The notes under the pieces: model-generated | Told to the model about the DNA's origin: nothing | Database searches by the model: none | What the model saw: only the letters and a program-made list of their open reading frames with translations | Shown: positions 34,221-42,057 of the stretch, piece after piece | Layout: every line of letters starts with the position of its first letter | How positions within the stretch are numbered: the first letter of the stretch is position 1 | Position numbers and translations under genes: made by a program | DNA from: Aureimonas sp. AU12 | GTDB lineage: Bacteria; Pseudomonadota; Alphaproteobacteria; Rhizobiales; Rhizobiaceae | NCBI RefSeq assembly: GCF_001463705.1 | Contig: NZ_BBWH01000053.1 | Span: forward strand, 1 to 64,000 | Direction of reading: 5' to 3' | Length of the DNA: 64,000 bases

Positions 34221-35740
34221 GCGCCCTCAGCCTCCAGCAGATCATGTCGTCGCGGTTTCGCACGTCGGCCGTAGCGGATGGGCACACCCGAGAGCTGATG
34301 GATCTCCTAGGCCTTTCCACGAAGGCCAACGTCGCACGCTTGTCGATCGGCCGCTCCTTGTCGCTTGGAGCCTTCGATAACGACAGCGTCGATGCAAAAG
34401 GTTTGGAGATCCCAGCTGCGTCCCTGTTCACGCAGGAGGACGTAACAATCTGGGTCGGACTGATCCTGACCCATGCCAGGGCGAACGGCATCACCATGGA
34501 TGGAATGGATGCATTCCGTTCGGCACTTCGCCAGCACTGGCACCGGGGCGCTGGCCTCCTCATGGAGGATTGGCGAAGCAGCGGCGAGAATTTCGATAAC
34601 TTCGTCAGCACCCTTGTGAAGCGTCGTGCGGACTTGCCGGACATCGGTACGCTGGCACAAGCGCAGAAGGCGACAGTCGGCAAAGCTGTCTCGGCCGAGG
34701 ATCAATCTACGCAACTTGGTAAGGCGCTCGGCGAGATCGGCGTGGGTGCCGAGGTCAAAGGCGTGGTCCACGGTCCTCGCCTATCCCGGTACAAGGTCGC
34801 GCTTCGCGACGTGAATCAGCTCGATAAGCTCCGCAAGGGACTAGAGCGTTTGGCGTTGGCCATGAGCCTTCAGGACATGATGCCAGCGCTTGGTCACAGC
34901 GACGAGCCGAAGACTGTCACGATCGATATTCCCCGGCTCAGCAAATCCTGGACCACGGCTTCGAAAATCGAGTTCCTGGAAGCCCTGAATGCGGTTGGCG
35001 GTTCAGGGACGGAACTTATCGTCTGCCCTGGTATGACGGTCGTTGGTGAGCCCGTTCTGTTCGATCTGCGCTCGGCGCCTCACCTTCTGGTTGGCGGGGC
35101 TACCGGACAAGGCAAGAGCGTGTGTGTCCACGCGATCCTTAGCTCACTCATTGTGAAGCACACCCCGACGACCCTTCAGCTCGCACTGATGGATCCTAAA
35201 CGGGTCGAGTTCTCCATCTACGCGAAGAGCCGCTTTCTCTGGCGCAATGAGATTGCCGTGGGCGCTGATGCGGCACGCGAAACCCTGCGAGCGCTCGTCG
35301 CGGAGATGGATGAACGATACGAGCGGATGAGCGAGTTGGGGGTCAACAGCATCGCGGATCTCGCGCTGAAGGGCGTGAAGCTTCCCTATATCGTCGCCTG
35401 CGTGGACGAGTTAGCCGACCTCATTATGCAGGATCGCGGCGTCGAAGCTGAAATTATCCGGCTGGCACAGATGGCCCGTGCGGCTGGCATTCACCTCATT
35501 TTGGCGACACAACGCCCCGACGCTAAGACGTTCAGTGGTTTGATCCGCAGCAATATCCCGGCTCGAATTGCTCTGACGGTTCAGAAGGCGTCGGAGTCGC
35601 AGATCATCCTGGACGAAAGCGGCGCAGAGGACCTGCTGGGGCGAGGAGACATGATCGTCAAGCTGGCGGGCTCACCGCTGGTCAGGGCGCATGGATATTA
35701 CCTGACGTCGACCGACGTCGAGAACATCGTCGCTCGATGA
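34217..35740 (+). CDS. DndE fused to an FtsK/SpoIIIE motor
   Basis: 507 residues. Residues about 1-130 look like DndE (RFRTSAVADGHTRELMDLLG, KANVARLSIGRSLSLG, FTQEDVTIWVGLILTHAR), the small protein that binds nicked DNA. Residues about 165-505 are an FtsK/SpoIIIE motor: HGPRLSRYKVAL, Walker A GGATGQGKSVCV (about 292), MDPKRVEFSIY, Walker B VACVDELADL (about 395), LILATQRPDAKTFSGLI and RIALTVQKASESQIILD. There are no FtsK membrane helices and no gamma domain. Stop overlaps tusA by four bases. A DndE with its own translocase is unusual: DndE is normally about 120 residues. Confidence 0.85.
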   Translation: MSALSLQQIMSSRFRTSAVADGHTRELMDLLGLSTKANVARLSIGRSLSLGAFDNDSVDAKGLEIPAASLFTQEDVTIWVGLILTHARANGITMDGMDAFRSALRQHWHRGAGLLMEDWRSSGENFDNFVSTLVKRRADLPDIGTLAQAQKATVGKAVSAEDQSTQLGKALGEIGVGAEVKGVVHGPRLSRYKVALRDVNQLDKLRKGLERLALAMSLQDMMPALGHSDEPKTVTIDIPRLSKSWTTASKIEFLEALNAVGGSGTELIVCPGMTVVGEPVLFDLRSAPHLLVGGATGQGKSVCVHAILSSLIVKHTPTTLQLALMDPKRVEFSIYAKSRFLWRNEIAVGADAARETLRALVAEMDERYERMSELGVNSIADLALKGVKLPYIVACVDELADLIMQDRGVEAEIIRLAQMARAAGIHLILATQRPDAKTFSGLIRSNIPARIALTVQKASESQIILDESGAEDLLGRGDMIVKLAGSPLVRAHGYYLTSTDVENIVAR

Positions 35741-35982
35741 CCGGTAAAGCGTTCGACCATCTGCTCGACACCTCCGGCCTGAAATGTCCTTTGCCGGTCA
35801 TCCGGGCTCGTAAACTCATTCGAACAATGCCGTCAGGAACCCGGCTGAAAATCATCTGCACCGATCCGCTTGCGGAGATCGATATTCCTCATCTCGCAGC
35901 GAGCGATGGGCATCAGCTCGCAGCGAAGGGACGTGACGGTGATCAGTTTTGGTATGTCCTTGAATTAGCTCATAACTCATAA
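35737..35982 (+). CDS. TusA-like sulfur carrier in the dnd operon
   Basis: 81 residues. The TusA/SirA signature is complete: LDTSGLKCPLPVIRARKLIR with the active cysteine in C-P-x-P, then LKIICTDPLAEIDIPHLA. TusA accepts persulfide sulfur from a cysteine desulfurase and passes it on. Here it overlaps the DndE-FtsK gene by four bases, so it is made with the complex. As no DndA gene is present, it may bring sulfur from a chromosomal IscS/SufS-type enzyme to DndC. Confidence 0.88.
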   Translation: MTGKAFDHLLDTSGLKCPLPVIRARKLIRTMPSGTRLKIICTDPLAEIDIPHLAASDGHQLAAKGRDGDQFWYVLELAHNS

Positions 35983-35996
35983 GGCCGACATACGTT

Positions 35997-36031
35997 AGAG
36001 AGGGGTCAGAGGATAGCCTCGACCCCTCTCT
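35997..36031 (+). terminator. Strong hairpin at the end of the dnd operon
   Basis: An 11-bp perfect stem, AGAGAGGGGTC (35997-36007) with GACCCCTCTCT (36021-36031), followed by TGTTTGCC. It sits 14 bases after tusA and overlaps the last codons of the convergent antitoxin gene, so it can serve both directions. Confidence 0.75.
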
Positions 36032-36338
36032 TGTTTGCCAAGGTCAGGAGCTTCAAAGAGGGGCCGCTAGGCTTCTTCTCGCCTCGCTCCCATTTGCTGA
36101 CGACCGACGCCGTGACATTGAGGACCTTCGCGAACAGCGCTTGGCTCATCGCCGCGCGTTCACGAATTTCCCGAATGCTGTCGGCATCGAGTGCGTCCAC
36201 CGATGTGAGGCAGCTCACATCGAACCCTCGCATAGTTGCCTTATCGATGGCGCCTACCTTGTGCAGACCCTCCATCGCGGAGTGCAGAGAGCGTAGGGCA
36301 TCACTCTGATACTCCCTCCGGCTCGTGCGGTTCTTCAA
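36006..36338 (-). CDS. HTH antitoxin, HigA-like
   Basis: Up to 110 residues; the start may be the ATG at 36338 or a later codon near SDALRSLHSAM. KVGAIDKATMRGFDVSCL is followed by an XRE helix-turn-helix (IREIRERAAMSQALFAKVLNVTASVVSKWERGEKKPSGPSLKLL). It overlaps the upstream toxin gene by 38 bases. Toxin-first order is typical of higBA-like loci. Confidence 0.85.
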   Translation of the reverse strand: MKNRTSRREYQSDALRSLHSAMEGLHKVGAIDKATMRGFDVSCLTSVDALDADSIREIRERAAMSQALFAKVLNVTASVVSKWERGEKKPSGPSLKLLTLANKRGVEAIL

Positions 36339-36696
36339 TCTGTATCCATTCCTTCGTTTTTAAGAGGGCTTTGACCATTGATTGAGGGACAACAGCAAGG
36401 ATTTTTGCGGCCTCGCGATACCCATCGAGCTCGGTCTTTGTCAGGTTCTCTTGGTCTCGTTTAGCGAAGAGATGAAGGAAGACAATTCGGTCTCCGTCCT
36501 TCGTCGCGATGATGGCTCGATGGGCGTTTGCACGACCGCCTTGCCCTTGAGAAACACGCTGTTTGATCAAAAAGGCGCCAAGATCGGCGTCGATCCGTCC
36601 CTCTCTGATCTCCCTAGCAGCTTCCCGCAATTCTAAATCTGTGACCTTCGCCTTGCGGGCGAGCCGGTCAAATGCCTTGGTCTTGTACACTTCCAT
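36301..36696 (-). CDS. RelE/HigB-type toxin
   Basis: 131 residues from the ATG at 36696. Reads MEVYKTKAFDRLARKAKVTD, then LREAAREIREGRIDADLGAF, LIKQRVSQGQGGRANAHRAI and GDRIVFLHLFAKRDQENLTK, a pattern of the RelE superfamily (killer proteins that cleave mRNA on ribosomes). The basic GGRANAHRAI strand and aromatic/charged C-terminal region are intact. Paired with the antitoxin immediately downstream. Confidence 0.85.
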   Translation of the reverse strand: MEVYKTKAFDRLARKAKVTDLELREAAREIREGRIDADLGAFLIKQRVSQGQGGRANAHRAIIATKDGDRIVFLHLFAKRDQENLTKTELDGYREAAKILAVVPQSMVKALLKTKEWIQIEEPHEPEGVSE

Positions 36697-36852
36697 CCTG
36701 GTTTCCTGGGCGAATTCGGAGTGCGGCTGCCATCGTTGGTCTCCTATGGTCGGCTGATGCATTGCACTGGCTAGATCAGCACCACGCTGATCCCAAACTC
36801 AAAATATGGTACTTAGTGCTATAGTTCAAGCCTGGAGCCGATGAATTTTCGC

Positions 36853-37174
36853 GGATTAAAGCTCTGCCTGTGGAGCGCCGCGAAAAGATCGAAGCCGGCG
36901 CGGCGAAGGTGCTGGAAGACATGCACCTAGCCGATATTCGCAAGGCTTCGCATCTGACACAGGCGCAGGCAGCCGAACGCAGCGGCTGAAACAGAGCGAG
37001 ATTTCCAGGATCGAGCGGTCGTCAGAGACCGTACAGCTTCGAACACTCTGGCATTACGCGAGCATCTTAGGAGGCAGCGCGCGGGTCGTTCTGGATTTCC
37101 CAGATGGTATGAGCGCGTCTGTCGGACTTCACCGGGGCAAACTGGCGAAATCCAAGATCGCCGCGAAAGCTTGA
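36853..37174 (+). pseudogene. XRE-type antitoxin-like gene, frameshifted
   Basis: The first frame gives VERREKIEAGAAKVLEDMHL then ADIRKASHLTQAQAAERSG and a TGA near 36989. The next frame continues KQSEISRIERSSETVQLRTL and ILGGSARVVLDFPDG to a TGA at 37174. Together this is a complete XRE helix-turn-helix protein of the kind paired with RelE-like toxins. No ATG is evident upstream and no toxin partner remains. IS6 sequence begins 11 bases further on. Confidence 0.75.
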
Positions 37175-37197
37175 GGCGTCGAAATGGCTCTGTTGCA

Positions 37198-37463
37198 TAT
37201 GTGGAACGGCCCGGTTTGCAAGGTACGCGTCGCGTCAATCGCCGTCGGACGGTGCAGTCATATGTCCGGCCTGTGAGCGCGGTCCTGGACCGCTGGCCAC
37301 GATGAGATCCGCAACGTCGATCGCCTGAATCAAACTGTCGCGCTCGAAGGCGCATTGCAACAGACGGTCTGATCGACATCGAGGTGTCGCCCCTCGGGGT
37401 CATCACGCTTGGGCACCTTGCCTGGCTCCTCTCGGCGCCGAAGTGCCGAGAAGCTCTTTGTTC
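37198..37463 (-). ncRNA. Candidate seekRNA/bridge RNA region of copy B
   Basis: Same layout as copy A with informative differences. The closing stem is GTCGATC (37316-37322) with GATCGAC (37371-37377), both arms changed relative to copy A. The end stem is TCTCGGC (37430-37436) with GCCGAGA (37445-37451), again changed on both sides. The loop carries TTGCAACAGA (37355-37364), complementary to TCTGTTGCAA of its own target. Confidence 0.6.
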
Positions 37464-38495
37464 CTACGCAGCGGCCATCACCATCGGTGCCCGGTAGGTC
37501 CCGCCCTTGACCAGAAGGGCCCAGATCGTGCGAGCCATCTTGTTGGCCAGGGCCACAGCTGCGACCTTGTAAGGCTTGCGGGCCATCAGGGAGACGACCC
37601 AGGCCGGCAGCTTCACGCCGCGTTTGGCTTGTTTCAGGATCGATGTCGCGCCGACCACCAGAAGCGAGCGCAGCTGCGCGTTACCGCGCTTCGTGATGCC
37701 ACCGAGGCGCTCCTTGCCGCCGCTCGAGTGAGCGCTCGGCGTGATCCCGATCCAAGCTGCCAAGTCACGCCCGGTTCGGAAAGCCGCCGGATCCTGGATC
37801 GCGGCTCGGACGGTCGCCGCGATGATCGGGCCGACACCGGGAATGCTCGTCAGGCGACGAGCCGTTTCGTCCTCCTTCACGGCCTTGACGATCTTCGTGT
37901 CCAACGCCGCGATGCGGGACGACAGTCGTTCGATCTGCTCGGCCATTTCCAGAAGCGCCGCTCTCGCCGCGACTGGAAGACGGGTGTCCGCCTCGTCGCG
38001 CAGGATGGCGATCAGCTTATCGATGCTGGCCATGCCCGTCGCGGCGATGATGCCAAGCTCAGCCATGTGGGCCCGCATCGCGTTCGATGTCTGGGTTCGC
38101 TGACGCACGAACAGCTCTCGGGTCTTCAGGACCATGCAGGCGGCCTGCTCGTCCGGCGTCTTGATCGGTACGAAGCGCATCGTGGGTCGCGTCACCGCCT
38201 CGCAGATCGCCTCTGCATCCGCTGCATCGGTCTTGTTGCGCTTCACATAGGCTTTGACGTAGGCCGCCGGCATCATCCGCACCGTATGGCCGAACTGGCC
38301 GATCGCGTTGGCCCAGTGATGTGCGCTGGCACAGGCCTCGAGTCCGACGAGACAGGGCGCGAGACCGCGAAAGAAGTCCAGCACCTGAGACCGCCGCAGC
38401 GCCCTGCGGATGATGACGCGGCCATCCTGCGTGATGGCATGAACCTGGAGGACCGACTTGGCCAAGTCCAGACCGATGGTGGTGATCGTTTCCAT
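37464..38495 (-). CDS. IS110/IS1111-type transposase, copy B
   Basis: 343 residues, intact, with the same DEDD (IGLDLAKS, GLEACASAHHWA, KTDAADAEAI) and serine-containing Tnp20 motifs (SIPGVGPIIAATVRAAI, SAHSSGGKERLGG) as copy A. Substitutions against copy A are mostly conservative, so both may be functional and could act on each other's ends. Confidence 0.92.
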   Translation of the reverse strand: METITTIGLDLAKSVLQVHAITQDGRVIIRRALRRSQVLDFFRGLAPCLVGLEACASAHHWANAIGQFGHTVRMMPAAYVKAYVKRNKTDAADAEAICEAVTRPTMRFVPIKTPDEQAACMVLKTRELFVRQRTQTSNAMRAHMAELGIIAATGMASIDKLIAILRDEADTRLPVAARAALLEMAEQIERLSSRIAALDTKIVKAVKEDETARRLTSIPGVGPIIAATVRAAIQDPAAFRTGRDLAAWIGITPSAHSSGGKERLGGITKRGNAQLRSLLVVGATSILKQAKRGVKLPAWVVSLMARKPYKVAAVALANKMARTIWALLVKGGTYRAPMVMAAA

Positions 38496-39139
38496 GGAGC
38501 AGGTCCTTCTGTCTCGTGGCGAGGGATCACCACGATAGGCACCTTCGATGCCGCCTCGAAGGGCCGTTCCACACCATCAAAGATGCGAAGGCAGTGAGAG
38601 CCAGTGGCTCTGAAGACGGCGGACAGCGAGGGCTTGAGCATGAGTTTGGCGTTCAAGAGCCGACACTTCGCCTCCGACATCATCCTGCTTTGCATGCGCT
38701 GGTACTGCCGCTATGCGCTGAGTTATCGCGACCTCGAGGAGATGATGGCCGAGCTCGGCCTCTCGGTCGATCACACCACGATCTACCGCTGAGTCCAGCA
38801 CTATCCCCCGAGCTCGACCGACGCGTCCAGTGGTGCCGAGATCGCAACAGCGGCAGCTGGTACGTCGACGAAACCTACGTGAAGGTGCGTGGCGAATGGA
38901 TGTATCTCTATCGCGCGATCGGTGACCGCGGTGAGACGCTCGACTTCCAGCTATCGCAGAAACGGACGACAAATGCGGCCAAACGCTTCCTCGTCAGGCC
39001 TTTGAGCCGGTCGCCTCCCAACCGGCCCTTGGTGATCCCGACGGACAAGAACCCGCCATACGACGAGGCGATCGCCTCGTTGCGGCGAGAGGGGTGGCTC
39101 GCGGCGACCTGCCAGCACCGGCAGGTCAAATACCTGACG

Positions 39140-40632
39140 GATGTGTTTGAACAGTCCCTTTCTTCAGGCTGGCCTCCTTCTCGACTCTTAGGATGGTTTC
39201 GGTTTGGGTCGCGCACGCCAGTTGGCGACAAAGCGGCGGTACGCCTCCTCGACCTGCCCCATCATCTGTCGTTCAGCCTCTCTCACAGCCTTGAGGCTGT
39301 AGACGGCAGCCGATCCCTTGGGTTGGCCTCGGCGTGACGCCTGTCCCGCCGCGAGCTCAAGAGATCGCATCTTCCACGCCAGAAGCGCGGGACGGACCCA
39401 GGTGTAGTCCTGTCCTTTTGTCAGCATGTGCCAGATTACGACTGCCAGCTTGCGTGCTGTCGCAACCGCTGCGACGGGCTTGCTCTTCTTGGCAGCGATC
39501 CGGTGGAAGAACGCACGCAGCGGGCCTGGAATGCGCATCAGGCACCATGCAGCCTCGACCAGCATCGATCGGGCATGGCCCCGGCCTGCTTGCTGATCCG
39601 CCCATGATAGGCGGAATGGTCGCCTGACTGGCGAACCTTGGGGTTCAACCCAAAGGTGCTCACAAGCTTCTGGGGCGAGGAGAAGCGCGTGATGTCGCCG
39701 ATCGCCGCCATCACGCTCATAGCGACCATAACATCGATACCGGTGATCGTCATCAGCCGTCGCGCCTGAGGCTCCATCAAGGCCTGCTGAGCAAGAACCT
39801 TGTCCATGTCCGCAAGCTCGACGCCGAGGCGGTCGAGTTCTGCAGCGTGGCGCGTCACGCTCCGACGCTGATCCTCTTCGAGCGGCAAGGCTTCCAGCCA
39901 GGCGCGGCCACGCCGGGAGAACAGTTCGCCCTTGTAGGGGGCGATCAGCTGGGCGTGGAGGATCGACTGGATGCGGTTCTTCGCGCGCGTCATCTGCGCC
40001 ACGATCTGACCGCGCTCCGCGGTCTCTCGCCGGCGCCGCTCCGTCGCATCGTCCGGCATCCAGACCTCCGGAAGGAAACCACTGGCGTGAAGCCTGGCCA
40101 GGACCCGGGCGTCGATCTTGTCGGTCTTCACCTTGGCGTAGGCGATGGCCCGGACCTGGCGAGGGTTGGCGATGACGACGCGCGCGACATACGGCCTGAC
40201 AAGACGCACGATGGCACTGGTGTTGCCGGTCGCCTCCAGCACCACTTCGTCATCGGCTCGAAGCGTCTGTGCGAACTCAAGGAAGCGACTTCGTTCCAGA
40301 TCCACCCGTCCGCCGTCCTCTAGGACGTCGGCTTCCAGAATGGCCATTTGCGCGAAGGACCGATGAACGTCGAGAGCGATGATCCTCATCTCCAGCTCCT
40401 CATCCACGTTGAACATGCATGAGAGCTGGCGGGCCACACGACACTTACGGATCCGCGCTCACGGCGCACCTAGGCCAGTCGAAGGAGCAGCCAGATAACA
40501 ACACGAGCTCGCAGCTCAGAGGTACTTTCGGCCTGCCCACCTTCATGCTCCCGGCCTCCCCTTTCCCGGTTGCGATCAGCTTACGCCGGAGGCGACGCTG
40601 CGCAAGCGATGTCGGTGATGCCGCCGCCAGCA
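39140..40632 (-). mobile_element. Second IS110-type element
   Basis: About 1.49 kb inserted in the IS6 transposase between codons for QVKYL and NNRLE. Transposase gene leftward at 39188-40389. A 240-base non-coding stretch precedes the gene (40390-40632), as in the IS110 group proper, where the bridge RNA is encoded upstream. Exact ends not resolved. Confidence 0.65.
39188..40389 (-). pseudogene. IS110-family transposase, frameshifted
   Basis: Start at the ATG encoding MRIIALDVHRSFAQMAIL. DEDD residues visible in IALDVH, VVLEATGNTSAIV and VKTDKIDARVLARL. The C-terminal part TITGIDVMVAMSVMAAIG and LNPKVRQSGDHSAYHGRISK is in frame. The frame shifts near 39575, and SMLVEAAWCLMRIPGPLRAF...MLTKGQDYTW continues in another frame. 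Unrelated in detail to copies A and B. Confidence 0.82.
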
Positions 40633-40907
40633 TGCCCGATAACAACCGCCTCGAATATGACCACGGCAGGCTCAAGCAGCGGATCCGCCCCGTGCGTGGC
40701 TTCCAGTCGCAAAAGACAGCGCACAACGCCATTCGCGGCTTTGAGACGATGCGGTTGTTCTGGAAGGGCCAGTTCCGCTCGATGGTCGACAGCCTGGCCG
40801 GTGAATCGGAAGCTCGCTTCATCCGGCGGCTGTTTCAGGTGTTCGTCGTCTGAAAATGGAACTGATCGGGATCATTGTGGCCTGATCGGCCATTTGCAAC
40901 GGAGCCT

Positions 40908-41771
40908 GCCAGCGCACATCATTGGGCCAACGCGATCGGCCAGTTCGGCCATACGGTGCGGATGATGCCGGCGGCCTACGTCAAAGCCTATGTGAAGCGC
41001 AACAAGACCGATGCGGCGGATGCAGAGGCGATCTGCGAGGCGGCGACGCGACCCACGATGCGCTTCGTCCCGATCAAGACGCCAGACGAGCAAGCCGCCT
41101 GCATGGTCCTGAAGACCCGAGAGCTGTTCGTGCATCAGCGAACCCAGGCATCGAACGCGATTCGGGCCCACATGGCCGAGCTCGGGATCATCACCGCAAC
41201 GGGCATGGCCAGCATCGATAAGCTGACCGCCATCCTGCGCGACGAGGCGGACACCCGTCTTCCAGTCGCTGCGAGAGCAGCGCTTCTGGAAATGGCCGGA
41301 GATCGAAGGACAGTTGGCCCGCATCGAGGCGTTGGACACGAAGATCGTCAAGGCCGTGAAGGAAGACGAGACGGCTCGACGCCTGACGAGCATTCCCGGC
41401 GTAGGCCCGATCATCGCGGCGACCGTCCGAGCCGCGATCCAGGATCCGGCGGCCTTCCGAACCGAGCGTGATCTGGCGGCTTGGATCGGAATCACGCGAG
41501 CGCCCACTTGAGCGGCGGCAAGGAGCGCCTCGGTGGCATCACGAAGGGAGGCAAGACCCAGCTGCGCTCGCTTCTGGTGGTCGGTGCGACCTCGATCCTG
41601 AAACAGGCCAAACGCGGCGTGAGGCTGCCGGCCTGGGTTGTCTCCCTGATGGCCCGCAAGCCCTACAAGGTCGCAGCCGTGGCCTTGGCCAATAAGATGG
41701 CTCGCACGATCTGGGCTCTTCTGGTTAAGGGCGGAAGCTGCCGGGTACCGATGGTGACGGCCGCTGCGTAG
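40908..41771 (+). pseudogene. IS1111-type transposase copy C, truncated with frameshifts
   Basis: Begins at ASAHHWANAIGQFGHTVRMM and continues KTDAADAEAICEAA to LLEMAG near 41300. The frame then changes, IEALDTKIVKAVKEDETARR...LAAWIGIT follows, and a second change near 41505 leads to SGGKERLGGITKGGKTQLRS and the normal C-terminus. Missing the first catalytic aspartate. Not functional. Confidence 0.85.
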
Positions 41772-42037
41772 GAACAAAGAGCTTCTCGGCACATCGGCGC
41801 CGGGAGGAGCCAGGCAAGGTGCCCAAGCGTGATGACCCCGAGGGACGACAACTCGATGTCGATCAGACCGTCCGTTGCAATGCGCCTTCGAGCGCGACAG
41901 TTTGATTCACGCGATCGACATTGCGGATCTCATCGTGACCAGCGGTGCAGGACCGCGCTCACAGGCCGGACATATGACTGCACCGTCCGACGGCGATTGA
42001 CGCGGCAATTCCCTTGCAAACCAGCCCATTTCACGTA
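41772..42037 (+). ncRNA. Candidate seekRNA/bridge RNA region of copy C
   Basis: Retains the closing stem ATGTCGATC (41858-41866) with GATCGACAT (41915-41923), nine pairs, and the guide-like TCCGTTGCAA (41873-41882) in the loop. The transposase-proximal stem is weakened (CCCGGC facing GCCGAG). Possibly still transcribed, but its own transposase is broken. Confidence 0.45.
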
Positions 42038-42057
42038 CGCAACGAAGCCATCGATAG

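Larger units (their letters stand above)
37198..38578 (-). mobile_element. IS110-family (IS1111 group) element, copy B
   Basis: 1381 bases, the same length as copy A, with subterminal repeats TGTGGAACGGCCC at 37200-37212 and 38561-38573. Inserted in an IS6 terminal repeat of the T variant (GGCTCTGTTGCA), whereas copy A sits in the C variant. Confidence 0.85.
38604..40853 (+). pseudogene. IS6 transposase, interrupted and mutated
   Basis: The first part (MSLAFKSRHFASDIILLCMR, then VDHTTIYR) hits TGA at about 38791 where the intact copy has tryptophan (IYRWVQHY). A one-base loss follows near 38806, and the catalytic part continues (RNSGSWYVDETYVKVRGEW, VIPTDKNPPYDEAIASL) to CQHRQVKYL near 39137. 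An IS110-type element separates this from NNRLEYDHGRLKQRIRPVRG...LFQVFVV at about 40634-40853. Confidence 0.85.
37186..40906 (+). mobile_element. IS6-family element split by two IS110-type insertions
   Basis: Outer ends are GGCTCTGTTGCA (37186-37197) and the inverted GGCTCCGTTGCAAATGG ending at 40906. Inside, in order: IS1111 copy B inserted 12 bases from the left end, the first two thirds of an IS6 transposase gene, a second IS110-type element, and the last third of the transposase. Flanking 8-mers do not match. Confidence 0.78.
40907..42037 (+). mobile_element. IS1111-group element, copy C, 5'-truncated
   Basis: Third copy, in opposite orientation to A and B. It starts abruptly inside the transposase gene at the IS6 end (40906/40907), so the short left end and first about 60 codons are gone. 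The right end is complete and diverged, finishing beside CGCAACGAAGCC (42038-42049), a degraded form of the same target repeat. Confidence 0.78.
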
